This document shows, one piece after another, positions 17,912 through 25,900 of a DNA stretch of 41,793 bases; positions within the stretch are counted from its first letter, which is position 1, and every line of letters starts with the position of its first letter. The notes below the pieces were generated by a model, which was given only the letters and a program-made list of their open reading frames with translations, had not been told where the DNA came from and did not search any database. The translations under genes and the position numbers were made by a program. The stretch is from an uncultured Candidatus Poseidoniales archaeon. Lineage in GTDB: Archaea > Thermoplasmatota > Poseidoniia > Poseidoniales > Poseidoniaceae. The stretch is taken from the NCBI GenBank assembly GCA_902605365.1, contig CACLCM010000015.1, positions 1-41,793 on the forward strand, written 5' to 3'.

Positions 17912-19113
17912 CACCATGCCTCCGAGTCAGGAATATAATCTGCCGCAGGACTGTTAATTCCGCAACTTGGACAAGTATATCTTGAAGGGAAATTTTCACC
18001 ACATCCATCACATAACTTTCCAGCAGGTCCTCGGCGACTACAATCTTCGCTTGAACAATCTACAACAGTCTCACCATTCTCATTCAGACTGATTGGTGCA
18101 CTCGCATCGCACGAGGGGCATGCGCCTTCGGAAGTTAAGATGACACCATCTATCAATAAGTCTGCAGTTGCCGCCGCCGCCGCTCTAGTTTGAACACGGG
18201 TTCCTTCGCCTAACATTCGTTGTGGTAACCAAAGAATGTGCATCAGCAGATAAATCAGGATAACTCCTGAAATCAAGTGGATAGCGTATATTGGATAATC
18301 GGTAACATTTCTATCTGCAATGAAATGTGAGCCAGACCAGCCGTTAAGGATCAAAACTACTACCCAGAGTATTACCATCGCAGACCATGAGTAAAGACTG
18401 TGTTCTCTCATTGCCTCTTCCATCACTCTAACATCGGTGTGAACATGATGTTCTTTGACGTGCAAGTCTCGAGTTTCAGCGACAGCTTTCCAGAAGAAGT
18501 AAGTGAAGAAGCAACCTACAGCGGCTAGTATTACTCCTCCCAATGCGTTTCCTAAATCAGCACCTGCTGGGAAACTTGGCGAATTTACATGGAGTATAAT
18601 CTGCGAGGCAAAGAGTGAACACCAAATTATGACGATATTGATTATGTGACCACGCATAATTGGAAAATTAACAGTTATCTGTATGAAAAACCAGACCCAA
18701 AGAATTGATGAAGCAATTAGTTGAAAGAAGACGAAACCGCTCAGGGAGGTAATTCCTTCAATTCCAGAAACATTGGCATCACCTCCACCAAACAACTCGC
18801 CTGAAATTGAGCCGAGTAAGAATGCTAGCAAGCCAGTTAGCATTGTTAGGAAATGGGCTTGGCCCCATTCATGTCGAATAAGTTTGAATTGGAATTTCCA
18901 TTCTTTACGCAATCTGTCAACTGAATCAAGAAGAGGGTGTAGGTCGCCGAACTTCTTGTCGAGTTCGACATCTCCAAGTCGGAAAGGCATAGCGCCATGT
19001 TCATCTGGCGGGGCTACGATTTCAATCTGTACCTCCTCCGCCATGGCAGGTGGTGCAGATTCTCCCTTTGAGTTATTTCGGTTCCTCGCACCTCCATAGG
19101 AGGTGGTAATCAT
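17911..19113 (-). CDS. Six-TM membrane protein with C-terminal zinc ribbons
   Basis: I do not recognise a named family. The 400-residue protein has a soluble N terminus of about 90 residues. Six hydrophobic segments follow (TMLTGLLAFLLGSISG, FVFFQLIASSILWVWFF, IINIVIIWCSLFASQII, GGVILAAVGCFFTYFFW, WSAMVILWVVVLILNGW, YAIHLISGVILIYLLMHILW). The cytoplasmic C terminus holds four cysteine pairs (CPSC, DCSSEDC, CDGC, CPSC), enough for two zinc ribbons. Its ATG overlaps the TauE stop (ATGA) and its end overlaps the desulfurase start, so translation is probably coupled. Cysteine-rich tails can bind zinc or act as thiol carriers; which applies here is open. An internal start at residue 24 (MAEEVQ) is possible. 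Confidence 0.8.
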   Translation of the reverse strand: MITTSYGGARNRNNSKGESAPPAMAEEVQIEIVAPPDEHGAMPFRLGDVELDKKFGDLHPLLDSVDRLRKEWKFQFKLIRHEWGQAHFLTMLTGLLAFLLGSISGELFGGGDANVSGIEGITSLSGFVFFQLIASSILWVWFFIQITVNFPIMRGHIINIVIIWCSLFASQIILHVNSPSFPAGADLGNALGGVILAAVGCFFTYFFWKAVAETRDLHVKEHHVHTDVRVMEEAMREHSLYSWSAMVILWVVVLILNGWSGSHFIADRNVTDYPIYAIHLISGVILIYLLMHILWLPQRMLGEGTRVQTRAAAAATADLLIDGVILTSEGACPSCDASAPISLNENGETVVDCSSEDCSRRGPAGKLCDGCGENFPSRYTCPSCGINSPAADYIPDSEAW

Positions 19114-19850
19114 GAAAGTTGATTTATCGATTCATAAATGTAGAATATCCCACTTGCAACAATTCCTAACATCACCGAGTTATGGATAGTTTTCGACTTT
19201 AATTTCTCCAACCATTTCTTCCCAACCCTTACTCCGATTAAAGCTGAAACAACCAATATCAAAGTTAGTTCAGCATGTTCCATAATTTCTTCCGACCTGA
19301 ATATGAGATATATTGGGATTCGAGTTAAGTCTACGCAGAGTGCTAACACACTTGCAGTAGCCGCAAATGCCATTTTATCAGGTAATCTTCTAGTCAGGAA
19401 CATCGCTCTTAATGCTCCTTGGTGTCCCGATAAACCACCCATGAAACCTGAACCAAACCCTCCAACTCTGTCGTTGGCTTCAGGTATTTTGTATCCCGTC
19501 CAATTTTCACTCAGAGTAAGAATTGGCAGTATTATTAGGAAACAACCTATGACTAACAAAAGCGGTTCTTGAGGAACCATATTTTGCAATAAGGCCCCAA
19601 TAATTGCTCCGATAACTAACCAAATACCGTATCGTCTAATCGCAGTGAAGTCGACATGTTCTTTCAGAGAATAGTACTTGGCACCATTGTGTGCTCCATG
19701 AACAATTGCCACTACTGCGACTGCTTCGTGTGGATCCATTAACAGCAATACTATCGGAGTTAGCATTGTCGAAAGACCAAATCCCGCAGGTACAGTCAAT
19801 GCTGCAGCAATGAACGCAACAATTGCCACTACTGCAATCATTAATTCCAT
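19110..19850 (-). CDS. TauE/SafE-family anion exporter
   Basis: This is a 246-residue integral membrane protein of the TauE/SafE (DUF81) family, whose members move sulfite, sulfoacetate or related organosulfur anions. It has about eight hydrophobic segments in two halves. Each half begins with a glycine-rich motif: LTVPAGFGLSTML near residue 20 and FGSGFMGGLSGHQGALRAMFL near residue 135. The second matches the family signature. The gene lies second in the five-gene operon, 20 bases after the Tudor/EF-hand protein, and overlaps the next gene by four bases. Substrate cannot be read from sequence; the cysteine desulfurase in the same operon favours a sulfur anion. Confidence 0.85.
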   Translation of the reverse strand: MELMIAVVAIVAFIAAALTVPAGFGLSTMLTPIVLLLMDPHEAVAVVAIVHGAHNGAKYYSLKEHVDFTAIRRYGIWLVIGAIIGALLQNMVPQEPLLLVIGCFLIILPILTLSENWTGYKIPEANDRVGGFGSGFMGGLSGHQGALRAMFLTRRLPDKMAFAATASVLALCVDLTRIPIYLIFRSEEIMEHAELTLILVVSALIGVRVGKKWLEKLKSKTIHNSVMLGIVASGIFYIYESINQLS

Positions 19851-19870
19851 TGCTACCCCTCAATGCAAAA

Positions 19871-21142
19871 TCACTCTACAACTTTCATTCTAGAAGTGTC
19901 GACCCATTCATCCCAACTCGAATCAAATCCGACATAGTGAATTAGATATGAATCTCCTGAAATATCTCTGATAATTGCATCCCACCAACTTCCTTTCCAC
20001 TCAACTTTGATCTGCATACCTTGTGAATATGGATTATTGAATGGGTGGTCAGCAGGCCTTTCAGTCCAACCTGTTGGTCCAACTACATACATCGTGTTCA
20101 TTGTTTCAACCCGAGCGGTTGCCCTAGCATCGTATGTGACAGATTGAATGGCTGATGATTTTATGTTTCCTTCGCCTAACTTTGGATGAGCATATGCATA
20201 TCCTCTTAGAATCCCATCTGAAATAATGACGTCACGAATAACGACTTCAGGTTTGAGTTGTACTAACTCCGAATCTTCAGAACCAATCATCAATTTAGCA
20301 AGTGAACGATAGTCAATTTCTGAATCTAATCCAATTCCCATTTCATTAAATTCTTGCATTACATCATCTATTGATATCGGGTCATCACCCATTTCAGTAA
20401 GGATTCTGAAATATTCCCTTGCAGAAATAGTCCCGCTATTATCTGTATCAAAAACCTGGAATGCCTCGATAAGTTCTCTTTCTGCTTGAGATTCGTTTTC
20501 GATATAATCTTGAACTTCTTTAGATTCTTCATTTAGAGGTTCAATCCTTCCCCATTCGACATTGTACTCTACGTCTCCATCATCAAAATGAATGTTGAAT
20601 GTAAAATCTGCGTTCTCGCTGGCGATTTTACCTGGGAAATAGTGACCATGATTCTTCCAATTGACGAACACTCTATCTCCTGGTTGGAATGGTATGCTAG
20701 CTGGGCGAATAGTCCCCGGTGAAGTTCCAATTACAACCGCCAATTTAGTTTCAATTTCAGTGTCTTTAGGAACTTCAATCCTGTAAGTGCCGTCATCATT
20801 TATCGCAACAACTTTGCATCGGTTTAACCATCGAGCATTTGTTGGACTGTGGTACTCAACGTGGTCTCCGACTTGGAAGGCTTGAGGTAGTTCAATTTCG
20901 GGAGTAGGAGGGGCTTGGTGCGGTGAATTATCTCCAAGTACACCCAACTGCTGTAATGCGGTAATCACAGCTGCAGTAACAGTTGCAGGGTCATTGTTGA
21001 TCACCGTATTAGAGACTACATCTCCACCAATGACAGAATCCTGCATGCTGATATTGTTACCTTCGGATGACGGTGGTGCGGGTACCCATTCATTTCCTGT
21101 CCACATAAATTTGCCATCAGGACTCATTACAGGGTCGCTCAT
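19871..21142 (-). CDS. Multi-domain protein: Tudor-like modules, EF-hand and chromo-barrel/Tudor-knot-like domain
   Basis: This is a 423-residue cytoplasmic-looking protein with no membrane helix. Residues 5-22 carry a small W-rich motif (SPDGKFMWTGNEWVP) often found at N termini of bacterial and archaeal signalling proteins. Residues 32-70 look like an oligomerisation segment (SVIGGDVVSNTVINNDP). Residues 88-205 hold two SH3-like barrels of Tudor type (FQVGDHVEYHS and FQPGDRVFVNWKNHGHYFPGKI, then FDDGDVEYNVEW). Residues 222-285 form an EF-hand pair: the first loop is canonical (D232, D234, S236, G237, I239, E243), the second degenerate. Residues 374-420 resemble a chromo-barrel (VEWKGSWWDAIIRD, then YLIHYVGFDSSWDEWV). 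It is first in the operon, with a TATA-like box at 21171-21180 implying an almost leaderless mRNA. Function unknown. Confidence 0.82.
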   Translation of the reverse strand: MSDPVMSPDGKFMWTGNEWVPAPPSSEGNNISMQDSVIGGDVVSNTVINNDPATVTAAVITALQQLGVLGDNSPHQAPPTPEIELPQAFQVGDHVEYHSPTNARWLNRCKVVAINDDGTYRIEVPKDTEIETKLAVVIGTSPGTIRPASIPFQPGDRVFVNWKNHGHYFPGKIASENADFTFNIHFDDGDVEYNVEWGRIEPLNEESKEVQDYIENESQAERELIEAFQVFDTDNSGTISAREYFRILTEMGDDPISIDDVMQEFNEMGIGLDSEIDYRSLAKLMIGSEDSELVQLKPEVVIRDVIISDGILRGYAYAHPKLGEGNIKSSAIQSVTYDARATARVETMNTMYVVGPTGWTERPADHPFNNPYSQGMQIKVEWKGSWWDAIIRDISGDSYLIHYVGFDSSWDEWVDTSRMKVVE

Positions 21143-21170
21143 ATTAGCGCCTGTTTATTGAATCATATCA

Positions 21171-21180
21171 ATTATACTCT
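21171..21180 (-). promoter_or_regulatory. TATA-like promoter of the five-gene operon
   Basis: The minus strand reads AGAGTATAAT, centred near 21175. A start 26 bases downstream would fall at about 21149, a few bases before the ATG at 21142, giving a nearly leaderless message. Confidence 0.45.
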
Positions 21181-21210
21181 ATACCAATTTTTGTTTTGAG
21201 CAGGAATGTC

Positions 21211-21238
21211 GGAACTATCTTTATAGGTATATTGTTCC
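21211..21238 (+). promoter_or_regulatory. Inverted repeat spanning the promoter of the four-TM protein gene
   Basis: GGAAC (21211-21215) and GTTCC (21234-21238) face each other across the TATA-like CTTTATAGG (21219-21227), whose centre is 26 bases before the ATG at 21249. The outer 8 bases match with one mismatch. The layout would suit a repressor that covers the TATA box. Confidence 0.4.
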
Positions 21239-21248
21239 AACGAATGTC

Positions 21249-21965
21249 ATGAACGAGTTGTCAGAAATTAACTCATTATCCGAAATTGAAGTCAACGAAA
21301 AACCTCAATCAATTACAATTGATGTCGGTTCGATTAAATCAGGTTCGTATTTAGTTGAAAATAGTCCGCAAGTCCCGGATATGAACCCAAAATCCTCTGG
21401 GAAAATTGTCTATGCTTTGCTAATTTGCAGTTGCCTATTGGTTCCTGTCTCCGTCCTTGATGATGTATGGCTAACACAGACAATCGACAGGGACGTTTGG
21501 GGTGACACAGTATTTACCCAGGAAGTACATATTGGTTTACACCAATTTATGTATGAAACATGTGTTGACGGAACAGATTGTGAATATGACGAACAAGAGT
21601 CCTTCAGTGATGTATACGAATTATGTTTAGATGAGGCAGCTGAAGATGAAATCGATGAGTACTGCGGTCCTTGGTCAGATTTGTATTATGGGGGGATGAC
21701 TGCAACAGTATTATTCGTAATTGCAACAGCATTGTTATTTGCAGCTATTGTTCTACAAGGTAAACCAGAATCTATGAAGAAATCAAATAAAATCTCAATA
21801 GGCGCAGGAATTTTGATAATAGTGTCAATTTTTGTTTGGCATTTAATGCTACCAGATGCTGCAGATAACTTGGACTGGGCCAGAGCCCCTTGGTTGGCAG
21901 TTCTTTCAGCAGCACTTGCAATTGCGGCTGGATTCATTGGAAATAAACAATTGAATGAATCGTAA
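21249..21965 (+). CDS. Four-TM membrane protein with acidic cysteine-containing loop
   Basis: I do not recognise a family for this 238-residue protein. A soluble N terminus of 50 residues is followed by TM1 (IVYALLICSCLLVPVSVL). A loop of about 80 residues, very rich in Asp and Glu, carries four cysteines (ETCVDGTDCEYDEQ, then ELCLDEAAEDEIDEYCGPW). TM2 (TATVLFVIATALLFAAIVL), TM3 (ISIGAGILIIVSIFVWHL) and TM4 (WLAVLSAALAIAAGFIG) follow. The topology resembles tetraspan/claudin-like proteins, with the long first loop outside and able to form two disulfides. That is resemblance of layout only. The TATA box lies 26 bases before the ATG, so the mRNA is probably leaderless; an ATG at 21244 is out of frame. 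Confidence 0.75.
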   Translation: MNELSEINSLSEIEVNEKPQSITIDVGSIKSGSYLVENSPQVPDMNPKSSGKIVYALLICSCLLVPVSVLDDVWLTQTIDRDVWGDTVFTQEVHIGLHQFMYETCVDGTDCEYDEQESFSDVYELCLDEAAEDEIDEYCGPWSDLYYGGMTATVLFVIATALLFAAIVLQGKPESMKKSNKISIGAGILIIVSIFVWHLMLPDAADNLDWARAPWLAVLSAALAIAAGFIGNKQLNES

Positions 21966-21982
21966 TTCTTCATTGTGCGTAC

Positions 21983-21993
21983 AAAATTAATAA
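21983..21993 (+). promoter_or_regulatory. TATA-like box of the DUF4177 gene
   Basis: AAAATTAATAA is centred near 21988, 26-27 bases before the ATG at 22015, which predicts a leaderless transcript. Confidence 0.4.
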
Positions 21994-22014
21994 CGGCTTA
22001 GTAGTAGTCGTTTT

Positions 22015-22185
22015 ATGCAGAAATGGGAATACAAGATAATACGCAAAAATTACGGACAAGAAAGTTCAGATGGTAAAGTCCGTAACAAATTGAGCAACAG
22101 AGGATTGAATGAACTCGGTCAAGAAGGTTGGGAATTAGTTGCTGGCGTAAAGGGAAGACTTTACTTCAAGCGTCCACTAAATTAA
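22015..22185 (+). CDS. Small DUF4177-type protein
   Basis: This 56-residue protein begins MQKWEYKIIRKNYG and continues LNELGQEGWELVAGV, ending GRLYFKRPLN. The pattern WEYKxxR...LNxLGxEGWELV...YFKRP is that of the DUF4177 family, small proteins of unknown function that form a compact beta fold. The TATA-like AAAATTAATAA at 21983-21993 lies about 26 bases ahead of the ATG. It stands 49 bases after the four-TM protein on the same strand. Confidence 0.8.
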   Translation: MQKWEYKIIRKNYGQESSDGKVRNKLSNRGLNELGQEGWELVAGVKGRLYFKRPLN

Positions 22186-22238
22186 CGACCATTTTTTGAA
22201 ATCTAATTAACACGCTTCAAGTGCCGAATATCCAATTT

Positions 22239-22562
22239 TCAATATTCGGGTGGATGCTGCGGCGGCGGGTATTGTGGCGGCGCATATTGAGGCGGTGGAT
22301 TTTGAGGTGCTGCATATTGCGGTTGCACATATTGAGGCTGTGCATATTGTAGTTGTGCATACTGAGGATGAAGCCCCTGTGTTCTAGGGTCTTGCTGGAC
22401 CACAACTACACTTCGCGACTGAGTTGGATTTGATGAAACCAAACCAATTAGAATTACAAGACCTCCTAACGGTGCAAGGAAACATCCAATCAATATAGGA
22501 ATTGTAAGTATCCCACCTATGAACAAGATGCCACCAACAATCAATGTATTCGTGTTGGCCAT
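22239..22562 (-). CDS. Small membrane protein with Pro/Gln/Tyr repeat tail
   Basis: This is a 107-residue protein starting at the ATG at 22562 (MANTNTLIVGG); the frame runs up to a TTG at 22583, a less likely start. Two hydrophobic segments (LIVGGILFIGGILTIPILI and APLGGLVILIGLVS) are followed by a soluble tail made of imperfect repeats of the type PQYAQ/PQYAP/PPQYPPPQ, rich in Pro, Gln and Tyr. Such PQY tails appear on small bacterial and archaeal membrane proteins and may mediate weak self-association. No function can be assigned. The tRNA-Ser gene ends about 60 bases upstream on the same strand. Confidence 0.7.
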   Translation of the reverse strand: MANTNTLIVGGILFIGGILTIPILIGCFLAPLGGLVILIGLVSSNPTQSRSVVVVQQDPRTQGLHPQYAQLQYAQPQYVQPQYAAPQNPPPQYAPPQYPPPQHPPEY

Positions 22563-22622
22563 ATTTTTTGGTGGGACATACAACCTTTGAATCTTTTCAA
22601 TTCATACGAGTCAAATAGTGAG

Positions 22623-22705
22623 CGCCGAGAGGGGGATTTGAACTCCCGAGTCTCAAGGACACGTGATTTCCAGTCACGCGCAATACCAGGCTATGCGATC
22701 TCGGC
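22623..22705 (-). tRNA. tRNA-Ser (GGA)
   Basis: On the minus strand the acceptor stem GCCGAGA pairs with TCTCGGC, discriminator G. The anticodon stem CGTGA/TCACG encloses the loop CTGGAAA with anticodon GGA. A long variable arm (GTGTCCTTGAGAC) identifies a serine tRNA. The T arm contains GTTCAAATC. The 3' CCA is not encoded. A TATA-like TTTAAAAT lies upstream at about 22759-22767. Confidence 0.93.
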
Positions 22706-22774
22706 GGCATGCCGACGACAAGCCTCCCATGTTTAACCGAAACGGTCGAAATATTGCCATTTTAAATCCGAATC

Positions 22775-22783
22775 GATTATATC
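22775..22783 (+). promoter_or_regulatory. TATA-like box of tRNA-Thr
   Basis: GATTATATC is centred near 22779, which predicts transcription from about 22805, just before the mature tRNA 5' end at 22808. Confidence 0.5.
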
Positions 22784-22807
22784 ACAATGGTAGGTCGCCA
22801 AGAATAC

Positions 22808-22882
22808 GCCACCATGGCTTAGCGGTATAGCACCTCATTGGTAATGAGGAGGTCGCGAGTTCAATTCTCGCTGGTGGCTCCA
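22808..22882 (+). tRNA. tRNA-Thr (GGT), 3' CCA encoded
   Basis: The acceptor stem GCCACCA pairs with TGGTGGC (22872-22878), followed by discriminator T (22879) as usual for archaeal tRNA-Thr, and then a genomic CCA (22880-22882). The anticodon stem CCTCA/TGAGG encloses loop TTGGTAA with anticodon GGT. The T arm GCGAG-TTCAATT-CTCGC is perfect. It lies divergently from tRNA-Ser and 109 bases before the second giant gene. Confidence 0.94.
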
Positions 22883-22962
22883 TCCTGATTGACAGCATGC
22901 ATTTTCTCTCTTTTTACGATTTTTTACAAATAACCTACTGGGGGATATTTGATAGGTCTTAG

Positions 22963-22979
22963 CGGACCCGTAGGGTCCG
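22963..22979 (+). promoter_or_regulatory. 7-3-7 inverted repeat upstream of giant surface protein 2
   Basis: CGGACCC GTA GGGTCCG is a perfect inverted repeat ending 12 bases before the ATG at 22992. TATA-like candidates are GATATTTGAT (22944-22953) and ACAAATAA (22926-22933). Either places the transcription start within about 10 bases of the repeat. The central CCCGTAGGG is the same as upstream of giant protein 1. Confidence 0.55.
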
Positions 22980-22991
22980 GTTGAATATCTC

Positions 22992-25900
22992 ATGTCGTCC
23001 CGCAAATCCGGAATCGCCGTGTTTTTGACCATCCTAATGTTCAGCAGTGTGACCACTGCCGCAGTTAGCAATTGGAATGGCCCATCCGGTCTTGCTGGGT
23101 CATCAAAATCGGTCTCTGATGCCTTTAATGTCCCAGGGAATGCAACCGTTATCGATGCATGGCTTCATGTTGATGAAAGCGGCTATCTCGAAGACGGTAC
23201 GGGCTCTACATGGACCGGCGAAGACGTTCCTGTAAACTTTAGCGCAGGGACATTTAGCGATACGATGATCGGTAAATTCGATGGTGCAATGTCCTTGGCT
23301 CCAGACAGTGCAGTCTCCAACATCGACACCTTCTCTTCAGCAAGTCTGCAATTGCCAACTGGCTGGACGCATTCGGGCTCAATTTGGCAGTCGGTCAATC
23401 CAACAGGCCTTGGTGGAACGGTAGCTGGACCAACTCGTACTCTATCTCACGGAAGTGTTCCAGCCGCCGCAGCATCTGGCGGAGTAGTTGCGGCGACTTT
23501 ACCCGGTCAAGGATTACCAACCAATACAGCAGGTGCTCTTGGAACTCCAACATTTGCCCTTCCTTCACCAATCAGTGATTTCAATTTGTCATTTTCTCAC
23601 TGGCATCATTTAGATGTTGATGACGGTGCTTGGGTCGAGTACAGATTGGACAATGGTGCATGGACATATATCGAGCCTGTTGGAGGATATCCATCTTCAA
23701 TTTCATCTTCAGCAACCGTTCCTACCGGAGCTAATGGCAGTGGCTTTGGAGTATTTGGTGACGGTAATCATAGTGGTTGGAATACCGCATTATTCAATCT
23801 TGACAATGTCTCAGGAATCAATAATGCTACCAATATGAAATTCCGATTCCAAGTCTGGACTGACAGCACCAGCACTCCCAGACCAGGATGGTTCCTCGAT
23901 GATATCTCCGTGACAAATGTTGGAAATGCAGTTGGGTTTTGGCATCATGGCTGCTATGTTAACACAGGTTCCTGTTCCTACAGTAACAATGCTCAAGGCA
24001 TGATGGTAAGCGATGTGGACTTATCGCAAACAACAGCAGGCTCGGTGATACAGACACGATTAGAATTCGACTTCGAAGGTTCTTCATACGACAATTTCTG
24101 TATTGAATTATCAACCAACAATGGAACTACTTGGACTGATATTTCTTCTTCAGGCAACAGCGGCTCAACTACCTCTACCTGCAGATATAGAACTGGAACA
24201 ATTCCTGGAAGCAGTTACACATTGCCAAACGGAACAACGGTCTATGATGAATCAGGTGGATTTGTTGTACTCGACTTTGCAATCCCTACTGCTATGATTG
24301 GTCATTCAGGTTCTGCTCAAATCAAGTATTATGTCGAAACTGACTCTTCGGTACAATATGGTGGTACACAAGATAATCGCGAAGGACTAACTGTCGATTG
24401 GTACAAAGTTGTACTTTCTAATGGTACAGTCCTCGATTCAAATCTGCTAGATAATACCACAGCAGCAACCCATTTTGGATTAAATGGTGCAGCTGATGAT
24501 TGGGCGTTCATTCAGATAGGTGCTGGAGGTTTAGCGATTTTTGACGGTTTTGAGGATTCACCAGCATTACCTCCAGGAGGTTGGAGTACATCCAATCAAC
24601 CTGGTCAAACCGGTTGGGAATTTGGCGCTATATGCTCTAATTACACTGGTGGTCCCTCATCTTTCCCAAGTGCAAGTCTTGGGTTCGGAACCAATCTGTG
24701 TGGAACTTATGATTCAAGTTCTGATAACTCTCTAATTTCCCCTAACTATTACGTTCCATTAGGGGCAAGTGCTAGATTCGTCTGGAAGCATTGGATGTGT
24801 TCTGAAGATGGATGGGATGGTGGAGCATTGTATGTCTCAGTAAATGGAGGAACTTGGAACCAGGCTTACGTCAATTATGCAAATGGTAGTAATTGGTATG
24901 ATGGAACGATTACTTACACTACCGGATTTACTGGGATGGATGTTTGGGACGGAAGGCATCACGTTACCTCATCTGGTGGATTTTCCTGTACTGGCGCTAC
25001 GATTCCATGGGTCGACATGGCTTATGATGTGTCCAATTTATCCGGCAACAATGTGTCATTCAAGTTCCGTCAAATATCAGACTCGGCAGTGCAAGAGCCG
25101 GGATGGTATGTAGATGACATCGGCCTTGAAGTCGATTGGTTTGAGACTGAAGGTTCTTGGCTAAGTCCTGTAATCAACACTCATGATCTTGGACAAGGTT
25201 TCGTTGATGCCGATGTTATGCTACCAAATAACACATGGTATGGAGTAAATATTCTCGACAGCAGTGGTCAAATTATTTCAGGTCATGAAAATATGACTCT
25301 ACCGGTTTCTCTTTCAACGATTGATAGAGATGCATATCCAGGCGTCCATGTTGAAGTGTTGATGGGTACAAATGATGAATATTACACTCCTCTAATCAGT
25401 GAATTATCCGTTGGTGCAACAAGATACTTTGGCGACTCTAATGGATGGAATATTCCTTCAACTTTGACTAGGCTAGCAAATGGAACTTGGGAAAATACCG
25501 GTGGCTCAACTCTAGTGATAACGGGCGATTCTGCTTACTCAGCCCGCCCAATTTCTTCAGCGACAGTGACTGGTAACTTCACACAAACCACTGCAGCATT
25601 GATAGCTACTGGGAATCAAGTTGTTTCGACAACCACTAGCAGTTCAATATTGAACCTTGGAGGAATGAAAACCGACCTTAGCCCTAAGGTTACTATGACA
25701 CCAGGTGCAATGGTTGAATCTCTTGTATTCCGTGGTATCTTTGCACAACCAGCAAGAGATGCTTCGATTGATTTAGCAGATGACGGAGTCATAGATTGGC
25801 AATTCCCATCAGACCCAGCATATGGCTCATATGGCTGGCAGACTAGACTTGATTCAACTTCAGTTACCCACTCTTCAACAATTTCTGGAAATGATTCAAT

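Noticed and set aside
17911-21142. A type of phage-defence operon built around the Tudor/EF-hand protein and protease
   Set aside because: Protease plus signalling-like domains can occur in defence loci, but the desulfurase and TauE/SafE exporter point to metabolism and no nucleotide-signalling or effector domain was found.
22245-22380. Tandem repeat resembling a CRISPR or satellite array
   Set aside because: The periodicity is in-frame PQYA-type protein repeat coding with imperfect short units and no spacers.
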